DNA from: CAWFXC01 sp963819735
GTDB taxonomy: Bacteria > Actinomycetota > Acidimicrobiia > IMCC26256 > DASPTH01
Reading direction: 5' to 3'
NCBI GenBank assembly: GCA_963819735.1
Contig: CAWFXC010000005.1
Coordinates: 620,001 to 684,000, forward strand
Length of the DNA: 64,000 nt
The translations under genes and the position numbers were made by a program. Shown here in pieces: positions 43,663 through 53,857 of the stretch; the first letter of the stretch is position 1, and the number at the start of each line of letters is the position of its first letter. The notes beneath the pieces are model-generated. The model was not told the DNA's origin. It worked only from the letters and a program-made list of their open reading frames with translations, and ran no database searches.

Positions 43663-46128
43663 TCAGGCGACCCAGAGCTCTTCGAACACCGCCGACGCCG
43701 CGATCAGCTTGTCGATCTCGTCGTCGTCGTAGCCGTACTCGCGCATGATCTCGCGGGTGTGCTGGCCGACGAGCGGCGGGGGCCCGCACACGCGCGTCGG
43801 CGTGTCGGAGAAGTCGATGGTGGTGCCGAAGTGCTCGAAGCGACCGAGCTTGGGGTGCTCCTGCTTCACCACCAGGCCGAGCTCCTGCATCTCGGGATCG
43901 TCGTGGACGCGTCGCGAGAAGCCGCCGTCGGCGATCTCGCACGGCACCCCTCGCCCGTCGAGCACCGTGAACCACTCCTGCGCGCTGCGCTCGCGGAACA
44001 CCGGTTCGAACCGTTCCCACAGCACCGCGTCGTGAGCGGCGCGCGCCTCGGCGTCGGCGAAGCGCGCGTCGTTCACCAGGTCGGAGCAGCCGAGTGCTTC
44101 GGCGAACGCGCGCCACTGCGCGTTGTCGTTCACGGCGACGCACAGCCAGCCGTCGGCCGTCTCGTAGAGGCGGTAGAGCGCGCTCAAGCCCAGTTGCATG
44201 CGATCGAGGTGCGGCCGGGGGAGTGACTGACCGTCGGGGCGCAGCGACGTCATCGACGCCGCCAGGAGCCCGGCGTTGATGATCGACGTGTCGACCGACT
44301 GCGGTTCGCCGGTGATCGCGCGGTGGTAGAGGGCCTGGATCACGCCGATGGCAGAGAGGAAGCCGTTGCCGGTGTCACCCATCGACGTGAGGCTCCAGAA
44401 CGGACGACCACCGTCGGCGGTGCCGCCGTCCTCGTAGGTGACCCCGGCGAGCGAGCAGCCGGTCTGGTCATTGCCGGGCGAGTCGGACCGGGGGCCGCGG
44501 TCGAACCCGCGCGTGTGGCAGTAGATGATGTCGGGGTTGATCGCACGCAGTGACTCTTCGTCGCAGTGCAGGCGGCGCAGCGCGTCGCGCCGCATGTTCG
44601 AGTGCACGACGTCGGCGGTCTCGAGCAGGCGGTGGAGCACCGACCGGCCTTCGGGCGTCTTGAGGTCGATGCAGATGCTGCGCTTGCCGCGGTTCGCGCC
44701 GTGGGCGATGTGGTTGGCGTGCCACCACGGGTCGCGCGTGGCGTTGACCTTGATCACGTCGGCGCCGAGATCGGACAGCACCTGGGTGCCGAACGGTCCC
44801 GCGACCGCGAACCCGAGGTCGAGCACGGTGATGCCGGCGAGGGGTCCGCGCGCCGTCGCGTCGTCACGGGGGCCGGGCGCCGGGAGGTGTGTACCGGTGG
44901 GTGTCGGGTCGGCGGCCTCGCGCCGGATCTCGTCAGTGTGGGCGCCGACCCCGGGTACCGGCCCTTGCACGCGCCCGGGCGTGCGGCTCAGCCCGTAGAG
45001 CACGCCGACCTGCCGCAGCGTCCCGTGCTCGGGGGACTCGACGTCGACGACCGCGCCGTCGGCGATCAGCGCGGGGTCGGCCAGCGCCTCCTCCGGCGTG
45101 CGGACCGGTTGGAGCGGCACTCCGGCCTGGGCCGCGACGCGCGTCCATTCGTCGCTGGGAAAGCGCGCCACCGCCGCCGCCATCAGCGGGTGGTAGTGCG
45201 CGAGCACGACGATGTTCTCGGAGTCGGACGGGATGCGATCGGGATCGTCGAGCACGCGGTCGACGGCACTGCGGAACGCGAGCGTGTCGCCGTCGGCGCT
45301 GCGCAACACGAACCCCGGGTTGGGCACCCACTGCTCGACCCAGCGGCCGTCGGAACACAGATAGAAGCCCTTCGGCGCGCGCTCATCGTAGATCCACGTG
45401 CGGAACCCGGGGAGATCGTTGTGCTCGGCGCGCAGCCACTTCGACGCGGTCAGGGTGAACGCGGCCTGCAACAGAGAGGTCTCGACGTGCTGGCCGCGCC
45501 CGGTGCGGAGCCGCGCGTACAACGCGGCGCTGATCCCGGTGGTCGCCAGGTACGCGGTGCACAACGACGGCCACGGGGTGGCGGTGAAGATCGGGCCCGA
45601 GCGCGGCGAGCCGGGGGCCATGCCCTCGGGGATCTCGAGGTCGGGGAGGTACGGGCCTTCGCCGTGCATGTAGGGGATCGCGCCGCCGAGATGCCCGCGC
45701 TGCTCGTTGAGGAGGCCGAGGCGGGCGGCGACGAGCGCGTCGGAGGCGGGCCGGTCCCGGTGCGCAGAGTGGCGGCCGTAACCGGTGATCGAGCAGTACA
45801 CGAGCTCGGGGTTGGCCGCGAGCAGCGTCTCGGCGTCGACCCCGAGTTGCTCGGCGACGCCCGGGCCGAAGCTCTCGAGCACGACGTCGGCGGTGCGGGC
45901 CAACTGCAGGAGCACCGCGCGGTCGTCGGAATCGGTGAGGTCGAGCTCGGCGCTGCGCCGGCCGCGGAGCCACGCCGCCGAGCCCGGGAGCGCCCGGTTG
46001 TTGTCGCCGCCGGGCGGCTCGATCTTCGTGACGTCGGCGCCGTGATCGGAGAGCAGCATCCCAGCGATCGGTCCGGCGATCCCCGAGCTGAGGTCGAGCA
46101 CGCGGATTCCTTCGAGCACACTCGTCAT
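43663..46128 (-). CDS. Double-domain class III CoA transferase (CaiB/BaiF)
   Basis: An 821-residue protein made of two full CaiB/BaiF domains (about 1-395 and 425-821). Each half repeats the family start (VLDLSSGIAGPIAGMLLSDHGADVTKIE and VLDLGFAVAGPFGTQVLSDL), and each keeps an Asp at the active-site position (RPASDALVAA; SPGNDQTGCS). Normal members are about 400 residues and work as interlocked dimers, so this chain could form the dimer alone. It moves CoA between acids; the substrate is unknown. Confidence 0.88.
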   Translation of the reverse strand: MTSVLEGIRVLDLSSGIAGPIAGMLLSDHGADVTKIEPPGGDNNRALPGSAAWLRGRRSAELDLTDSDDRAVLLQLARTADVVLESFGPGVAEQLGVDAETLLAANPELVYCSITGYGRHSAHRDRPASDALVAARLGLLNEQRGHLGGAIPYMHGEGPYLPDLEIPEGMAPGSPRSGPIFTATPWPSLCTAYLATTGISAALYARLRTGRGQHVETSLLQAAFTLTASKWLRAEHNDLPGFRTWIYDERAPKGFYLCSDGRWVEQWVPNPGFVLRSADGDTLAFRSAVDRVLDDPDRIPSDSENIVVLAHYHPLMAAAVARFPSDEWTRVAAQAGVPLQPVRTPEEALADPALIADGAVVDVESPEHGTLRQVGVLYGLSRTPGRVQGPVPGVGAHTDEIRREAADPTPTGTHLPAPGPRDDATARGPLAGITVLDLGFAVAGPFGTQVLSDLGADVIKVNATRDPWWHANHIAHGANRGKRSICIDLKTPEGRSVLHRLLETADVVHSNMRRDALRRLHCDEESLRAINPDIIYCHTRGFDRGPRSDSPGNDQTGCSLAGVTYEDGGTADGGRPFWSLTSMGDTGNGFLSAIGVIQALYHRAITGEPQSVDTSIINAGLLAASMTSLRPDGQSLPRPHLDRMQLGLSALYRLYETADGWLCVAVNDNAQWRAFAEALGCSDLVNDARFADAEARAAHDAVLWERFEPVFRERSAQEWFTVLDGRGVPCEIADGGFSRRVHDDPEMQELGLVVKQEHPKLGRFEHFGTTIDFSDTPTRVCGPPPLVGQHTREIMREYGYDDDEIDKLIAASAVFEELWVA

Positions 46129-46174
46129 CGCACTGCTCCTGCTGAGGGGTGGGTATGTGATCGGAAGCCCGGGA

Positions 46175-47350
46175 TCAGGCCCGGGTGAGGATGGCGCCGG
46201 TACGGCTGGCGGTGACGAGCACGGTGTGCGGATCGGCGACTTGGTTCACCGCGGTGCCCCGCAACTGACGCGTGGCCTCCGACACCAGGTTGAGCCCGTG
46301 GATGTAGCCCTCGCCGATCAGCCCGCCGTTGGTGTTGCACGGCAGCGCGCCGTCGAGCGCGAGATTGCCGTCGGCGATGAAGTCCTTGGCCTCGCCGGGC
46401 TTGCAGAACCCGAGGGCCTCGATCTGCATGAGCAGGATGGGCGAGAAGGCGTCGTAGATCATGGCCGCGTCGATGTCGGCGCGGTCGATACCGAAGCGCC
46501 CGAACAGTTGCTCGGCCATTGCGACCGACCCGTCCATCACTGACAGGTCGGGCCGGTAGTGGTCGGACGCGATCTCGGCCTCGAACAACCCGGCGCCCGA
46601 CGCGGCGGCGATGGTCACGGCCGGCTGCGGCAGGTCGCGGGCGCGTTCGGCGCTGGTGATCACGAGCGCGACCGAACCGTCGGTCTCCTGGCAGCAGTCG
46701 AACATGCGGATGCACGGCTCGGCGATCCAGCGCGACGCCTGGTGGTCTTCCAGGGTCATGGGGCGCTGGTAGCCCCACGCGAGCGGGTTGGTGTTCGCGT
46801 AGGCGCGCAACTGCACCATGGCGCGACCGAAGTCTTCGCTCGTCACACCGAACTCGTGCATGTAGCGCGTCGAGTTGAGCGCCATCCACGACGCGGGCGT
46901 CAGGACGCCGTAGGGCATGCACCACTGCATGGCGGTGGTGCCGGCGTGGCTCGACGTCGGGCTCGGCGACGTCTTGGCGCCGCCGAATCGCGTCGCGCCA
47001 CCGCGCGCCCGGATGGCGCGGTACGCGACGACGACGTCGGCCGCGCCGCTGGTGACCGCGCCGGCGGCATGGAGCAGCACGCCCATGGAGCCGCCGCCGC
47101 CGTAGGGCACGCGACTCGACCAGCGGATCAACGGGAATCCCACCGACCGCACCAGCTCGGTCTCCTCGACCGGATCGACGGTGTACGACACGAGGCCGTC
47201 GACATCGCCCGGGGCCAGGCCGGCGTCGGCGAGGGCGGCACTGACCGATTCACACGCGAGCTGCAATTCGCTGCGGCCGGCGTCGCGGGAGAGCTCGGTC
47301 TGGCCGACGCCGGCGATCGCGGCGGCGCCCGAGAGCGCAGGCACGCTCAC
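46175..47350 (-). CDS. Thiolase-like lipid-transfer/aldolase-type protein
   Basis: A 391-residue thiolase-fold protein from GTG 47350, overlapping the DUF35 gene stop by 4 nt (GTGA). The segment where thiolases carry the nucleophilic Cys reads YGGGGSMGVLLHAAGAV, with no Cys. GEGYIHG and TNGGLIGEG near the C-terminus keep a His. Thiolase-like proteins lacking the Cys and paired with DUF35 are known as retro-aldolases in steroid side-chain breakdown (Ltp2 type). The pairing here supports a similar C-C lyase role over a true thiolase. Confidence 0.85.
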   Translation of the reverse strand: MSVPALSGAAAIAGVGQTELSRDAGRSELQLACESVSAALADAGLAPGDVDGLVSYTVDPVEETELVRSVGFPLIRWSSRVPYGGGGSMGVLLHAAGAVTSGAADVVVAYRAIRARGGATRFGGAKTSPSPTSSHAGTTAMQWCMPYGVLTPASWMALNSTRYMHEFGVTSEDFGRAMVQLRAYANTNPLAWGYQRPMTLEDHQASRWIAEPCIRMFDCCQETDGSVALVITSAERARDLPQPAVTIAAASGAGLFEAEIASDHYRPDLSVMDGSVAMAEQLFGRFGIDRADIDAAMIYDAFSPILLMQIEALGFCKPGEAKDFIADGNLALDGALPCNTNGGLIGEGYIHGLNLVSEATRQLRGTAVNQVADPHTVLVTASRTGAILTRA

Positions 47351-47793
47351 GCGGTGACCGCCGCGCCTGCAGCCGCGGCCGTGCCGGCGACGGGCGCGAA
47401 GACCGGCAGCGCGGCGCCGTCGGCAGTGGGTTCGAAGCGCACCTCGACGGCCAATCCGATGGCGACGTCGGCGGGGTCGATGTCGACCAGGTTGCTCACC
47501 AACCGGATGCCCTCCTCGAGGTCGACGAGCGCGGCGATCACCGGGTAGTCGAACTGCGGGTTCTGCGGGTGGTGAAGCAGCGAGTAGCTGTACACGGTGC
47601 CGCGACCCGAGAGCTCGACCTCCTCCCACTCGAGCGAACCGCAGTGCGGGCACATGGGGCGGGGAGGGTGGCGCAACTCACCCGACGCCGAGCACCGTTG
47701 GGCGACCAGGCGCCCGGCGCGCGCGGCGTCCCAGAAGAACGTGTTCTCGGCGGTGAGCACGGGAGCGGGGCGTCGGGGGCTGGTCGCGGACAT
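47347..47793 (-). CDS. DUF35 OB-fold/zinc-ribbon acyl-CoA-associated protein
   Basis: A 148-residue protein from ATG 47793. The N-terminal rubredoxin-like ribbon has CPHC intact, but the first knuckle is CSASG instead of CxxC, leaving three Cys. The OB fold follows (GTVYSYSLLHHP, YPVIAALVDLEEGIRLVSNL). It is coupled to the thiolase-like gene, the standard partner. It may bind the acyl-CoA and help form the active aldolase or thiolase. Confidence 0.88.
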   Translation of the reverse strand: MSATSPRRPAPVLTAENTFFWDAARAGRLVAQRCSASGELRHPPRPMCPHCGSLEWEEVELSGRGTVYSYSLLHHPQNPQFDYPVIAALVDLEEGIRLVSNLVDIDPADVAIGLAVEVRFEPTADGAALPVFAPVAGTAAAAGAAVTA

Positions 47794-47905
47794 CGCCCGT
47801 CTCCGTTTCTGCGCGGCGCCCTCGGGAGCGGGGCTCGGGGCTGAGGGCGCGAACAATAGCAGTTGGTATCACTATGGGTCGGTGAGTGACTGATAGACAC
47901 GCGGC

Positions 47906-50484
47906 ATGGCAGCAGCGCACGTGCGCGACATCGACCGTCTCGTCGCCGCGATGACGCTCGACGAGAAGGCGTCGCTCACCGCTGGGTCCGACCTCTGGAA
48001 CACCACCGCGGTCGAACGGCTCGGCGTTCCCGCCATCACCGTGACCGACGGCCCCAACGGCGCGCGCGGCACGGCGCTCTTCGGGCTGGGCACCGAGACG
48101 TCGGTGTGCATCCCGTGCGGCTCGGCACTGGGCGCCACATGGGATCCCGCGCTGGTCGAGCGGGTGGGTGCCATGGTCGGCGAGGACGCGCACACCAAGG
48201 CGTGCCGCGTGTTGCTCGCGCCCACGGTGAACATCCACCGGTCGCCCATCGCGGGCCGGAACTTCGAGTGTTACTCCGAGGATCCGCTGTTGTCGGGGCG
48301 TACCGCCGCCGCGTTCGTGCGCGGCGTGCAGTCGCAGGGCATCGTCACGACCGTGAAGCACTTCGCCGGCAACGACGCCGAGTTCGAGCGCAACACCATC
48401 AACTCCGTGATCGACGCGCGTGCGTTGCGCGAGATCTACCTCGTGCCGTTCGAGCTCGCGGTGCGCGAGGGCGGTGCGCTCGGCGTGATGACTGCGTACA
48501 ACCGATTGAACGGGCCGCACTGCTCGGAGCACGAGGAGCTCATCTCCCGCATCCTGCGCGGTGAGTGGGGCTTCGAAGGCTTCGTGCTCACTGACTGGTT
48601 CAGTGCCGGCTCCACGCTCGGCTCGGCCGGCGCGGGCGTCGATCTCGAGATGCCGGGACCGGGCCGGTTCTTCGGGGCCGCGCTCGCCGACGCGGTGCGC
48701 AACGGTCAGCTGGCCGAAGCGGTGGTCGACGAACAAGCGCGCCGGCTGCTGCGCGTGTTCGACCGCGTCGGCGCGCTCGACGACCCGCCGGGCGCGCGGC
48801 GACGTCGGTCGACCGGCCCGAGCACCGCGCGCTGGCGCGCGAAGCCGCGACCGATGCGACGGTGCTGTTGCAGAACGACGGCGTGTTGCCGTTCGCGGTG
48901 GAGTCGCTGCGCACGCTCCTGATCGTCGGCCCCAACGCCGAGCGTCCGCAGATGATGGGTGGAGGATCGGCCGCGCTCGCACCCCACTACCGGATCAGCC
49001 CGCTCGACGCACTGCGCACCAAGCTCGCCGGTCGCGTCGACGTCCGCTACGAACGGGGGTGCGACATCGAGAAGACGACCGCGCCGCTCGGCGGTCATCG
49101 GGTCACGACGCCCGACGGCGAGCCCGGGCTGCGGGTGGACCTGTTCGCCGGCGTCGACTTCGCGGACGAACCGGTGCAGCGCAGCACCTTCAGCGACGGG
49201 AAGCTCATGTTCGTGGGCCCGCCGAACGATCAGCTCGCCGAGGACGCCTTCTCGTTCCGGGCGTACGCCCGGTTCACCCCCGACGAGAGCGGCGTGCACA
49301 CCTTCACGCTCGTACAGGCCGGGGGCGGGGCCCGGCTGCACGTCGACGGCGCGGTCGTGCTCGACGGCGCGACCGAGCCGCCCGGCCCCGGCACCGAGTT
49401 CTTCGGGATCGGCAGCGCGGAGCTCGCGGCCGAAGTCGAGCTCACTGCCGGTGCCGCGGTCGACCTCGAGATCGAGTTCGCGGCCGGGCCCGGCAGCTTC
49501 TTCCGCGGGGTCAAGCTGGGGTGCCGGCTGCCCGCGCCCGCCGACCTGCTCGACCGCGCGGTCGCGGCCGCCGCGGCCGCCGACGCGGTGGTCGTGATCG
49601 TGGGCACCAACGACGACTGGGAGAGCGAGGGTGAAGATCGCCCCACGATGGATCTCCCCGGCGCCCAGGACGATCTCGTGGCCCGGGTCGTCGCCGCCAA
49701 CCCGAACTGCGCAGTCGTGGTGAACACCGGTTCGCCGGTCACGATGGACTGGGCCGATCAGGCGCCCGCGGTGCTGCAGGTGTGGTTCGGCGGCCAGGAG
49801 ATGGCGAACGCGATCGCCGACGTCCTCTTCGGTGACGCCGAGCCGGCCGGTCGCCTCCCCACCACCCTGCCGGTGCGGCTCGAGCACAACCCCGCCTACG
49901 GCAACTTTCCCGGGGAGAACAGTGAGATCCGCTACGGGGAGAGCGTCTTCGTCGGTTACCGCTGGTACGACGCGCGCCACCTCGCGACGCGCTTCCCGTT
50001 CGGGCACGGCCTGTCGTACACCACCTTCTCCATCGGCGCGCCGGTGCTGTCGTCGACCGAGTTCGTCGCCGGCGGAACGCTGAAGATCACGGTGCCGGTC
50101 GAGAACACCGGCAGTCGTCGCGGCGCCGCGGTCGTGCAGTGCTACGTGGCGCCGCGCGGGTCGCGCCTGGTGCGGCCACCGCAGGAGTTGAAGGCGTTCG
50201 CCAAGGTGTGGCTCGACGCCGGCGCTCGCACCACGGTCGAGCTCGAGCTCGGTGATCGGGCCTTCTCCTATTGGGATCCGGGCGACCCGTTCTGGGCGGC
50301 CACCGCTGAGCAGCGCGCCGCCGGAGTCGTCCCGGCCGGAGGCGGCGGCTCCCACCGCGCCGAACCGGGTTGGTACGCCGACCCCGGGGTGTACGACATC
50401 CGTATCGGGCGCTCGTGTGCCACCATCGACCACGTCGTCGGCGTCGAGATCCGCGACGCGCACCGAGGCGAGGGTGACGCATGA
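47906..50484 (+). pseudogene. GH3 glycoside hydrolase (beta-glucosidase type) with PA14 insert, frameshifted
   Basis: The catalytic barrel (47906 to about 48798) has TDGPNGARG, the KHFAGND motif and the nucleophile Asp230 in VLTDWFSAG. It breaks near 48799, where one missing base shifts the frame. The continuation (ATSVDRPEHRALAREAATDA, then VLLQNDGVLPF) carries a PA14-type carbohydrate-binding insert, the acid/base segment EGEDRPTMDLPG, GRLPTTLP, and a C-terminal fibronectin-III-like domain. Total length, about 860 residues, is normal for plant-type or KlBgl-like GH3. All parts are otherwise intact, so a sequencing indel is possible. No signal peptide: cytoplasmic. Confidence 0.82.
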
Positions 50485-51353
50485 CCGCCGACTCCAACAC
50501 CGGAACGATCATGCCGGCCGCGTTCCTCGGCCACGGCAACCCGATGAACGCGCTCGACCACAACCGCTACACGGAAGCGTGGCAGGCGTTCGGGACGAGC
50601 GTCCCCCGGCCGCGGGCGATCCTCGTGGTGTCGGCGCACTGGTACATCAATGCCAGCGCGGTCACCGCCATGGCGCGGCCCAAGACGATCCACGACTTCT
50701 ACGGCTTCCCCGACGAGCTCTTCGCGGTCGAGTACCCGGCGCCCGGCGACCCCGACGTCGCGCAGGAGATCGCCGACGTCGTGCAGCCGATGTGGGTCGG
50801 CATCGACCGCGACAGTTGGGGGTTGGATCACGGGACATGGTCGGTGCTGGTGCACGCGTTCCCCGAAGCCGATGTGCCGGTCGTGCAGCTGTCGATCAAC
50901 GCGCAGGAACCGTTCGAGTACCACCTGGAGCTCGGCGGCCGATTGGCGCCGTTGCGCGAGCGCGGCGTGCTCATCGTCGGCAGTGGCAACGTGGTGCACA
51001 ACCTCGGGCGCATCGAGTGGAGCCGACCCGACGCCGCCTTCGAGTGGGCGCAGCGCTTCGACGACGACGCGCGCGCACTGATGACGACCACGCCGCGCGA
51101 TCTGCCCCGGCTGCAGGCGCACGACGCGTTCAGCCTCGCGGTGCCGACGCCCGATCACTTCATCCCCCTGCTCTACCTCGCGGGGCTGGCCGCCGCCGCG
51201 GGGCGCCCGGCCGACGTGCTCGTCGACGGTTACGCGATGGGATCGCTCTCGATGACCTCGTTCACCCTCGACGCCCATGTGCCGGTGCCGCCCGGGACGG
51301 GCGGGGGCGCGCCACCACTGCCGCCGGTCCCCGGCGACGAGACCAACGCCTGA
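50481..51353 (+). CDS. DODA-type extradiol aromatic-ring dioxygenase (LigB superfamily)
   Basis: A 290-residue YgiD-like protein. The metal-site His residues lie in FLGHGNPMNAL, VVSAHWY and GLDHGTWSVL, and IVGSGNVVHNLGRI is a family hallmark. Members open catechol rings such as DOPA, or act on related catechols. It overlaps the GH3 stop by 4 nt (ATGA). The C-terminal tail is Pro/Gly-rich. Confidence 0.88.
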   Translation: MTADSNTGTIMPAAFLGHGNPMNALDHNRYTEAWQAFGTSVPRPRAILVVSAHWYINASAVTAMARPKTIHDFYGFPDELFAVEYPAPGDPDVAQEIADVVQPMWVGIDRDSWGLDHGTWSVLVHAFPEADVPVVQLSINAQEPFEYHLELGGRLAPLRERGVLIVGSGNVVHNLGRIEWSRPDAAFEWAQRFDDDARALMTTTPRDLPRLQAHDAFSLAVPTPDHFIPLLYLAGLAAAAGRPADVLVDGYAMGSLSMTSFTLDAHVPVPPGTGGGAPPLPPVPGDETNA

Positions 51354-51398
51354 CCGCCGGGGGTGGGGCCGGGGCGCGCCCGCTTCCGGTGCGCATGC

Positions 51399-52610
51399 TC
51401 ACGGCAGCAGGTCGTGGGGCGCCACGGACTCGTGCAACGCGGTGATCGCCTCGTCGTCGTCGGCGACCTCGTGGGGCAGGACGCGTCGGCCCCGTGCCAC
51501 CGCGATGAGCAGGAAGACCGTCATCACCGCCGCGGTTCCTCCGCACACGACCGCGCGTCCGCCGTACTGGTACACCGCCCCCGCGACCAGGCCGGTGAGG
51601 CCGGCGGCGGCGAGGCCCGTCGCTCCGAGCAGGCCCTGGGCCGACGAGATGTGTTCCGGCGGGCTGGCCATCGCCGCCGCCACCTGGTTGCCGGGCATCG
51701 TGAACGAGTCCGCCACCGCGTGCACGATCGAGACCGCGAGCAACATCCAGAGGCTCGGCAGCACGCCGTAGGAGAACGTGCAGACGATCGCCACCGTGAT
51801 ACTCACGGTGACGACGCGCAACGGCCCGCGTCGTTGGGCCTCCCGTCCGCCGATCGGCGCGAGGAAGATCATGGGCACGGTGAACAGCGACAGCGTCACT
51901 CCGATCAACCACGTCTCGGCGCCGCGGTCGGAGAGCAACACCGCCCAGATCGCCTCGAACATGCCGACGGTCACGTAGAACGCCACGCACGCGGCGAGCG
52001 TCGACTGCATCGCGGGCCGGGCGAGGAGGCCGCGCAGCGCGCGCCGTTGCGTCCCGACCGCGCCGGCGGACAGGTCGATCCGGAACGTGAGCAGGAGCAC
52101 GGCCGCGAACACCGCGGCGAGGAACACGAACGGCGCGCGGATGCCCAGGAGCTGCGCGGCGAGCGCGGCGACGAGCGGGCCGAGCACGAACCCAGCCATC
52201 TCGAACGACGCCAGCCGACCGAGGTTGGTGCCGACGCCGTCGGGGTCGCGGGAGATCACGATGCGCCGGATCGCGGGGCTCACCGCGCCGCTCCCGAGGC
52301 CGAGCAGCACGCGCGCGACGAGGAACGCCCAGAACTGGGTGGCGAAGGCGCTGGCGAGCATGGCCAGCACGGCCATGATCACGCCCCCGCGCACGAGCGT
52401 GGCGCCGTGGCCCCGGTCGGCCTGCCGGGCGAGCACGAGTTGGGCGAGGAAACCGGCGAAGAACCCGGCGGCCACGATGAGGCCGAGCTGCGAGTCGGAG
52501 AAGCCGAACTGGTCGCGGAGGTCGGCCAGCAGCGTGTAGATCGAGCCGTACCCGAGGGTCATGCTCCCCGACACGATGCAATAGGGGAGGAGCCGCCGGG
52601 TCCCGATCAT
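51399..52610 (-). CDS. MFS transporter
   Basis: A 403-residue major facilitator protein with 12 predicted helices. The A-like motif between TM2 and TM3 is ARQADRGHGATLVRGG, and a symmetric break lies near residue 200 where basic residues accumulate (GTQRRALRGLLARP). It resembles drug or multi-solute exporters of the DHA1 type. Nothing nearby reveals a substrate. Confidence 0.88.
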   Translation of the reverse strand: MIGTRRLLPYCIVSGSMTLGYGSIYTLLADLRDQFGFSDSQLGLIVAAGFFAGFLAQLVLARQADRGHGATLVRGGVIMAVLAMLASAFATQFWAFLVARVLLGLGSGAVSPAIRRIVISRDPDGVGTNLGRLASFEMAGFVLGPLVAALAAQLLGIRAPFVFLAAVFAAVLLLTFRIDLSAGAVGTQRRALRGLLARPAMQSTLAACVAFYVTVGMFEAIWAVLLSDRGAETWLIGVTLSLFTVPMIFLAPIGGREAQRRGPLRVVTVSITVAIVCTFSYGVLPSLWMLLAVSIVHAVADSFTMPGNQVAAAMASPPEHISSAQGLLGATGLAAAGLTGLVAGAVYQYGGRAVVCGGTAAVMTVFLLIAVARGRRVLPHEVADDDEAITALHESVAPHDLLP

Positions 52611-52686
52611 CGGCAGCAGTCTCGCCCACCGGGAGCGGCGGCGCCCGGAAGCGGGTTCGGCGCCCCGGAACGGTCAGACTGCAACG

Positions 52687-53196
52687 ATGGAGCGTTGCGA
52701 CGAGTGCGGCTTCGGCTACGGCGAGCTCCGCGACGAAGACGTGCCGTCGGCGCTGGCGGTGCTCGGGGCCCGGTACGCCCGCGCCCTCGCGGGCGTCGAC
52801 CGCGTTCGGCTCACGACGCGTCCGGAGCCCGCGGTCTGGTCGGCGCTCGAGTACGCCTGCCACGTGCGCGACGTGTTGCTGGTCCAGCGTGATCGCGTGA
52901 TCCTGGCGCTGGTCGAGGACAAACCCGGCTTCGCGCGCATGTACCGCGACGAGCGCGCCGAGATCACCCGGTACAACGAGGAGCAGCCGGGCGAGGTCGG
53001 TGCGCAGCTCGAGGTGGCCGGCGCGCTCCTGGCCCGTCTGTTCGACGGTCTGTCGCCCGCGCAATTGGCGCGGCCGTGCATCTACAACTTCCCCGAACCG
53101 AGCGAACACGACGTCGCGTGGCTCGCGCACCACGCGCTCCACGAGGGCGAGCACCACCTCCGCGACATCGAGGCCGCGCTGGCCGCGGGCGGGTGA
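52687..53196 (+). CDS. DinB-family metal-binding protein
   Basis: A 169-residue four-helix protein. Metal-ligand His are placed as in DinB/DUF664 proteins: YACHVRDVLL in helix 2, and HHALHEGEHHLRDI in the last helix. It starts with a CDEC pair and VWSALEYACH. Several actinobacterial relatives are mycothiol-dependent enzymes, but no specific reaction can be read here. Confidence 0.85.
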   Translation: MERCDECGFGYGELRDEDVPSALAVLGARYARALAGVDRVRLTTRPEPAVWSALEYACHVRDVLLVQRDRVILALVEDKPGFARMYRDERAEITRYNEEQPGEVGAQLEVAGALLARLFDGLSPAQLARPCIYNFPEPSEHDVAWLAHHALHEGEHHLRDIEAALAAGG

Positions 53197-53218
53197 CGAT
53201 TCGCTCGGAGCCGGCTGC

Positions 53219-53848
53219 TCAGCGCGCCGGCTTGGTCGCCGATCCTTCGTAGAGGTACGACCACGGCCGGATCGGCGGCGGGCCCCGGAGCTCGTCGTAG
53301 TGGAGCTCGGTCATCTCGAACCCGGCTTCCTCGATCATGTGGTCGATGGGACGGTCGAGGTTGCACCCGCCGGCCACCCGCTGTTGGAAACCGTTGAGCC
53401 GGTGCTGCCACTTGGCGATCCCCGGCTCCGGCGAGAGGCCGTGCTCGAGGAAGTGGAACCGGCCGCCGGGGCGCAGGACGCGGTGCACCTCGCTCAGGGC
53501 GCGGGTGGCATCGGGAATCGTGCAGAGCGTGAACGTGCTCAACGCGGCATCGACCGACTCGTCGTCGAGCGGGAGGTCCTGGCCGTCGAGGCCGACGAAC
53601 TCGATCGCCACCGACGATGCCGCGACCCGGTCGGCGGCGAGGCCGCGCCCCACTTCCGACGGCTCGACCGCGAGCACGGTCTCGACCTCGGCCGGGTAGA
53701 GCGGCACGTTGAGCCCCGACCCGAAGCCGATCTCCACCACCCGACCGTGCAGCCCCTCCACGGTCCGGGCCCGGTGCGCGCGCACTTCGGAGTTGCCGAG
53801 CATCACGTCGGTCATGCGGGGCACGACCTGGTCCGACCAGATGCGCAT
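53219..53848 (-). CDS. Class I SAM-dependent methyltransferase
   Basis: A 209-residue enzyme with the SAM motif VVEIGFGSGLNVPLY, an acidic ribose-binding loop (VLAVEPSEVG), and LSEVHRVLRPGGRFHFLEHG after beta-4. The C-terminal EEAGFEMTELHYDEL is similar to menaquinone- or phospholipid-type methyltransferases. Substrate unassigned. It is downstream of the UGSC gene (9-bp gap, same strand) and may share its transcript. Confidence 0.88.
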   Translation of the reverse strand: MRIWSDQVVPRMTDVMLGNSEVRAHRARTVEGLHGRVVEIGFGSGLNVPLYPAEVETVLAVEPSEVGRGLAADRVAASSVAIEFVGLDGQDLPLDDESVDAALSTFTLCTIPDATRALSEVHRVLRPGGRFHFLEHGLSPEPGIAKWQHRLNGFQQRVAGGCNLDRPIDHMIEEAGFEMTELHYDELRGPPPIRPWSYLYEGSATKPAR

Positions 53849-53857
53849 GATGGCGGT

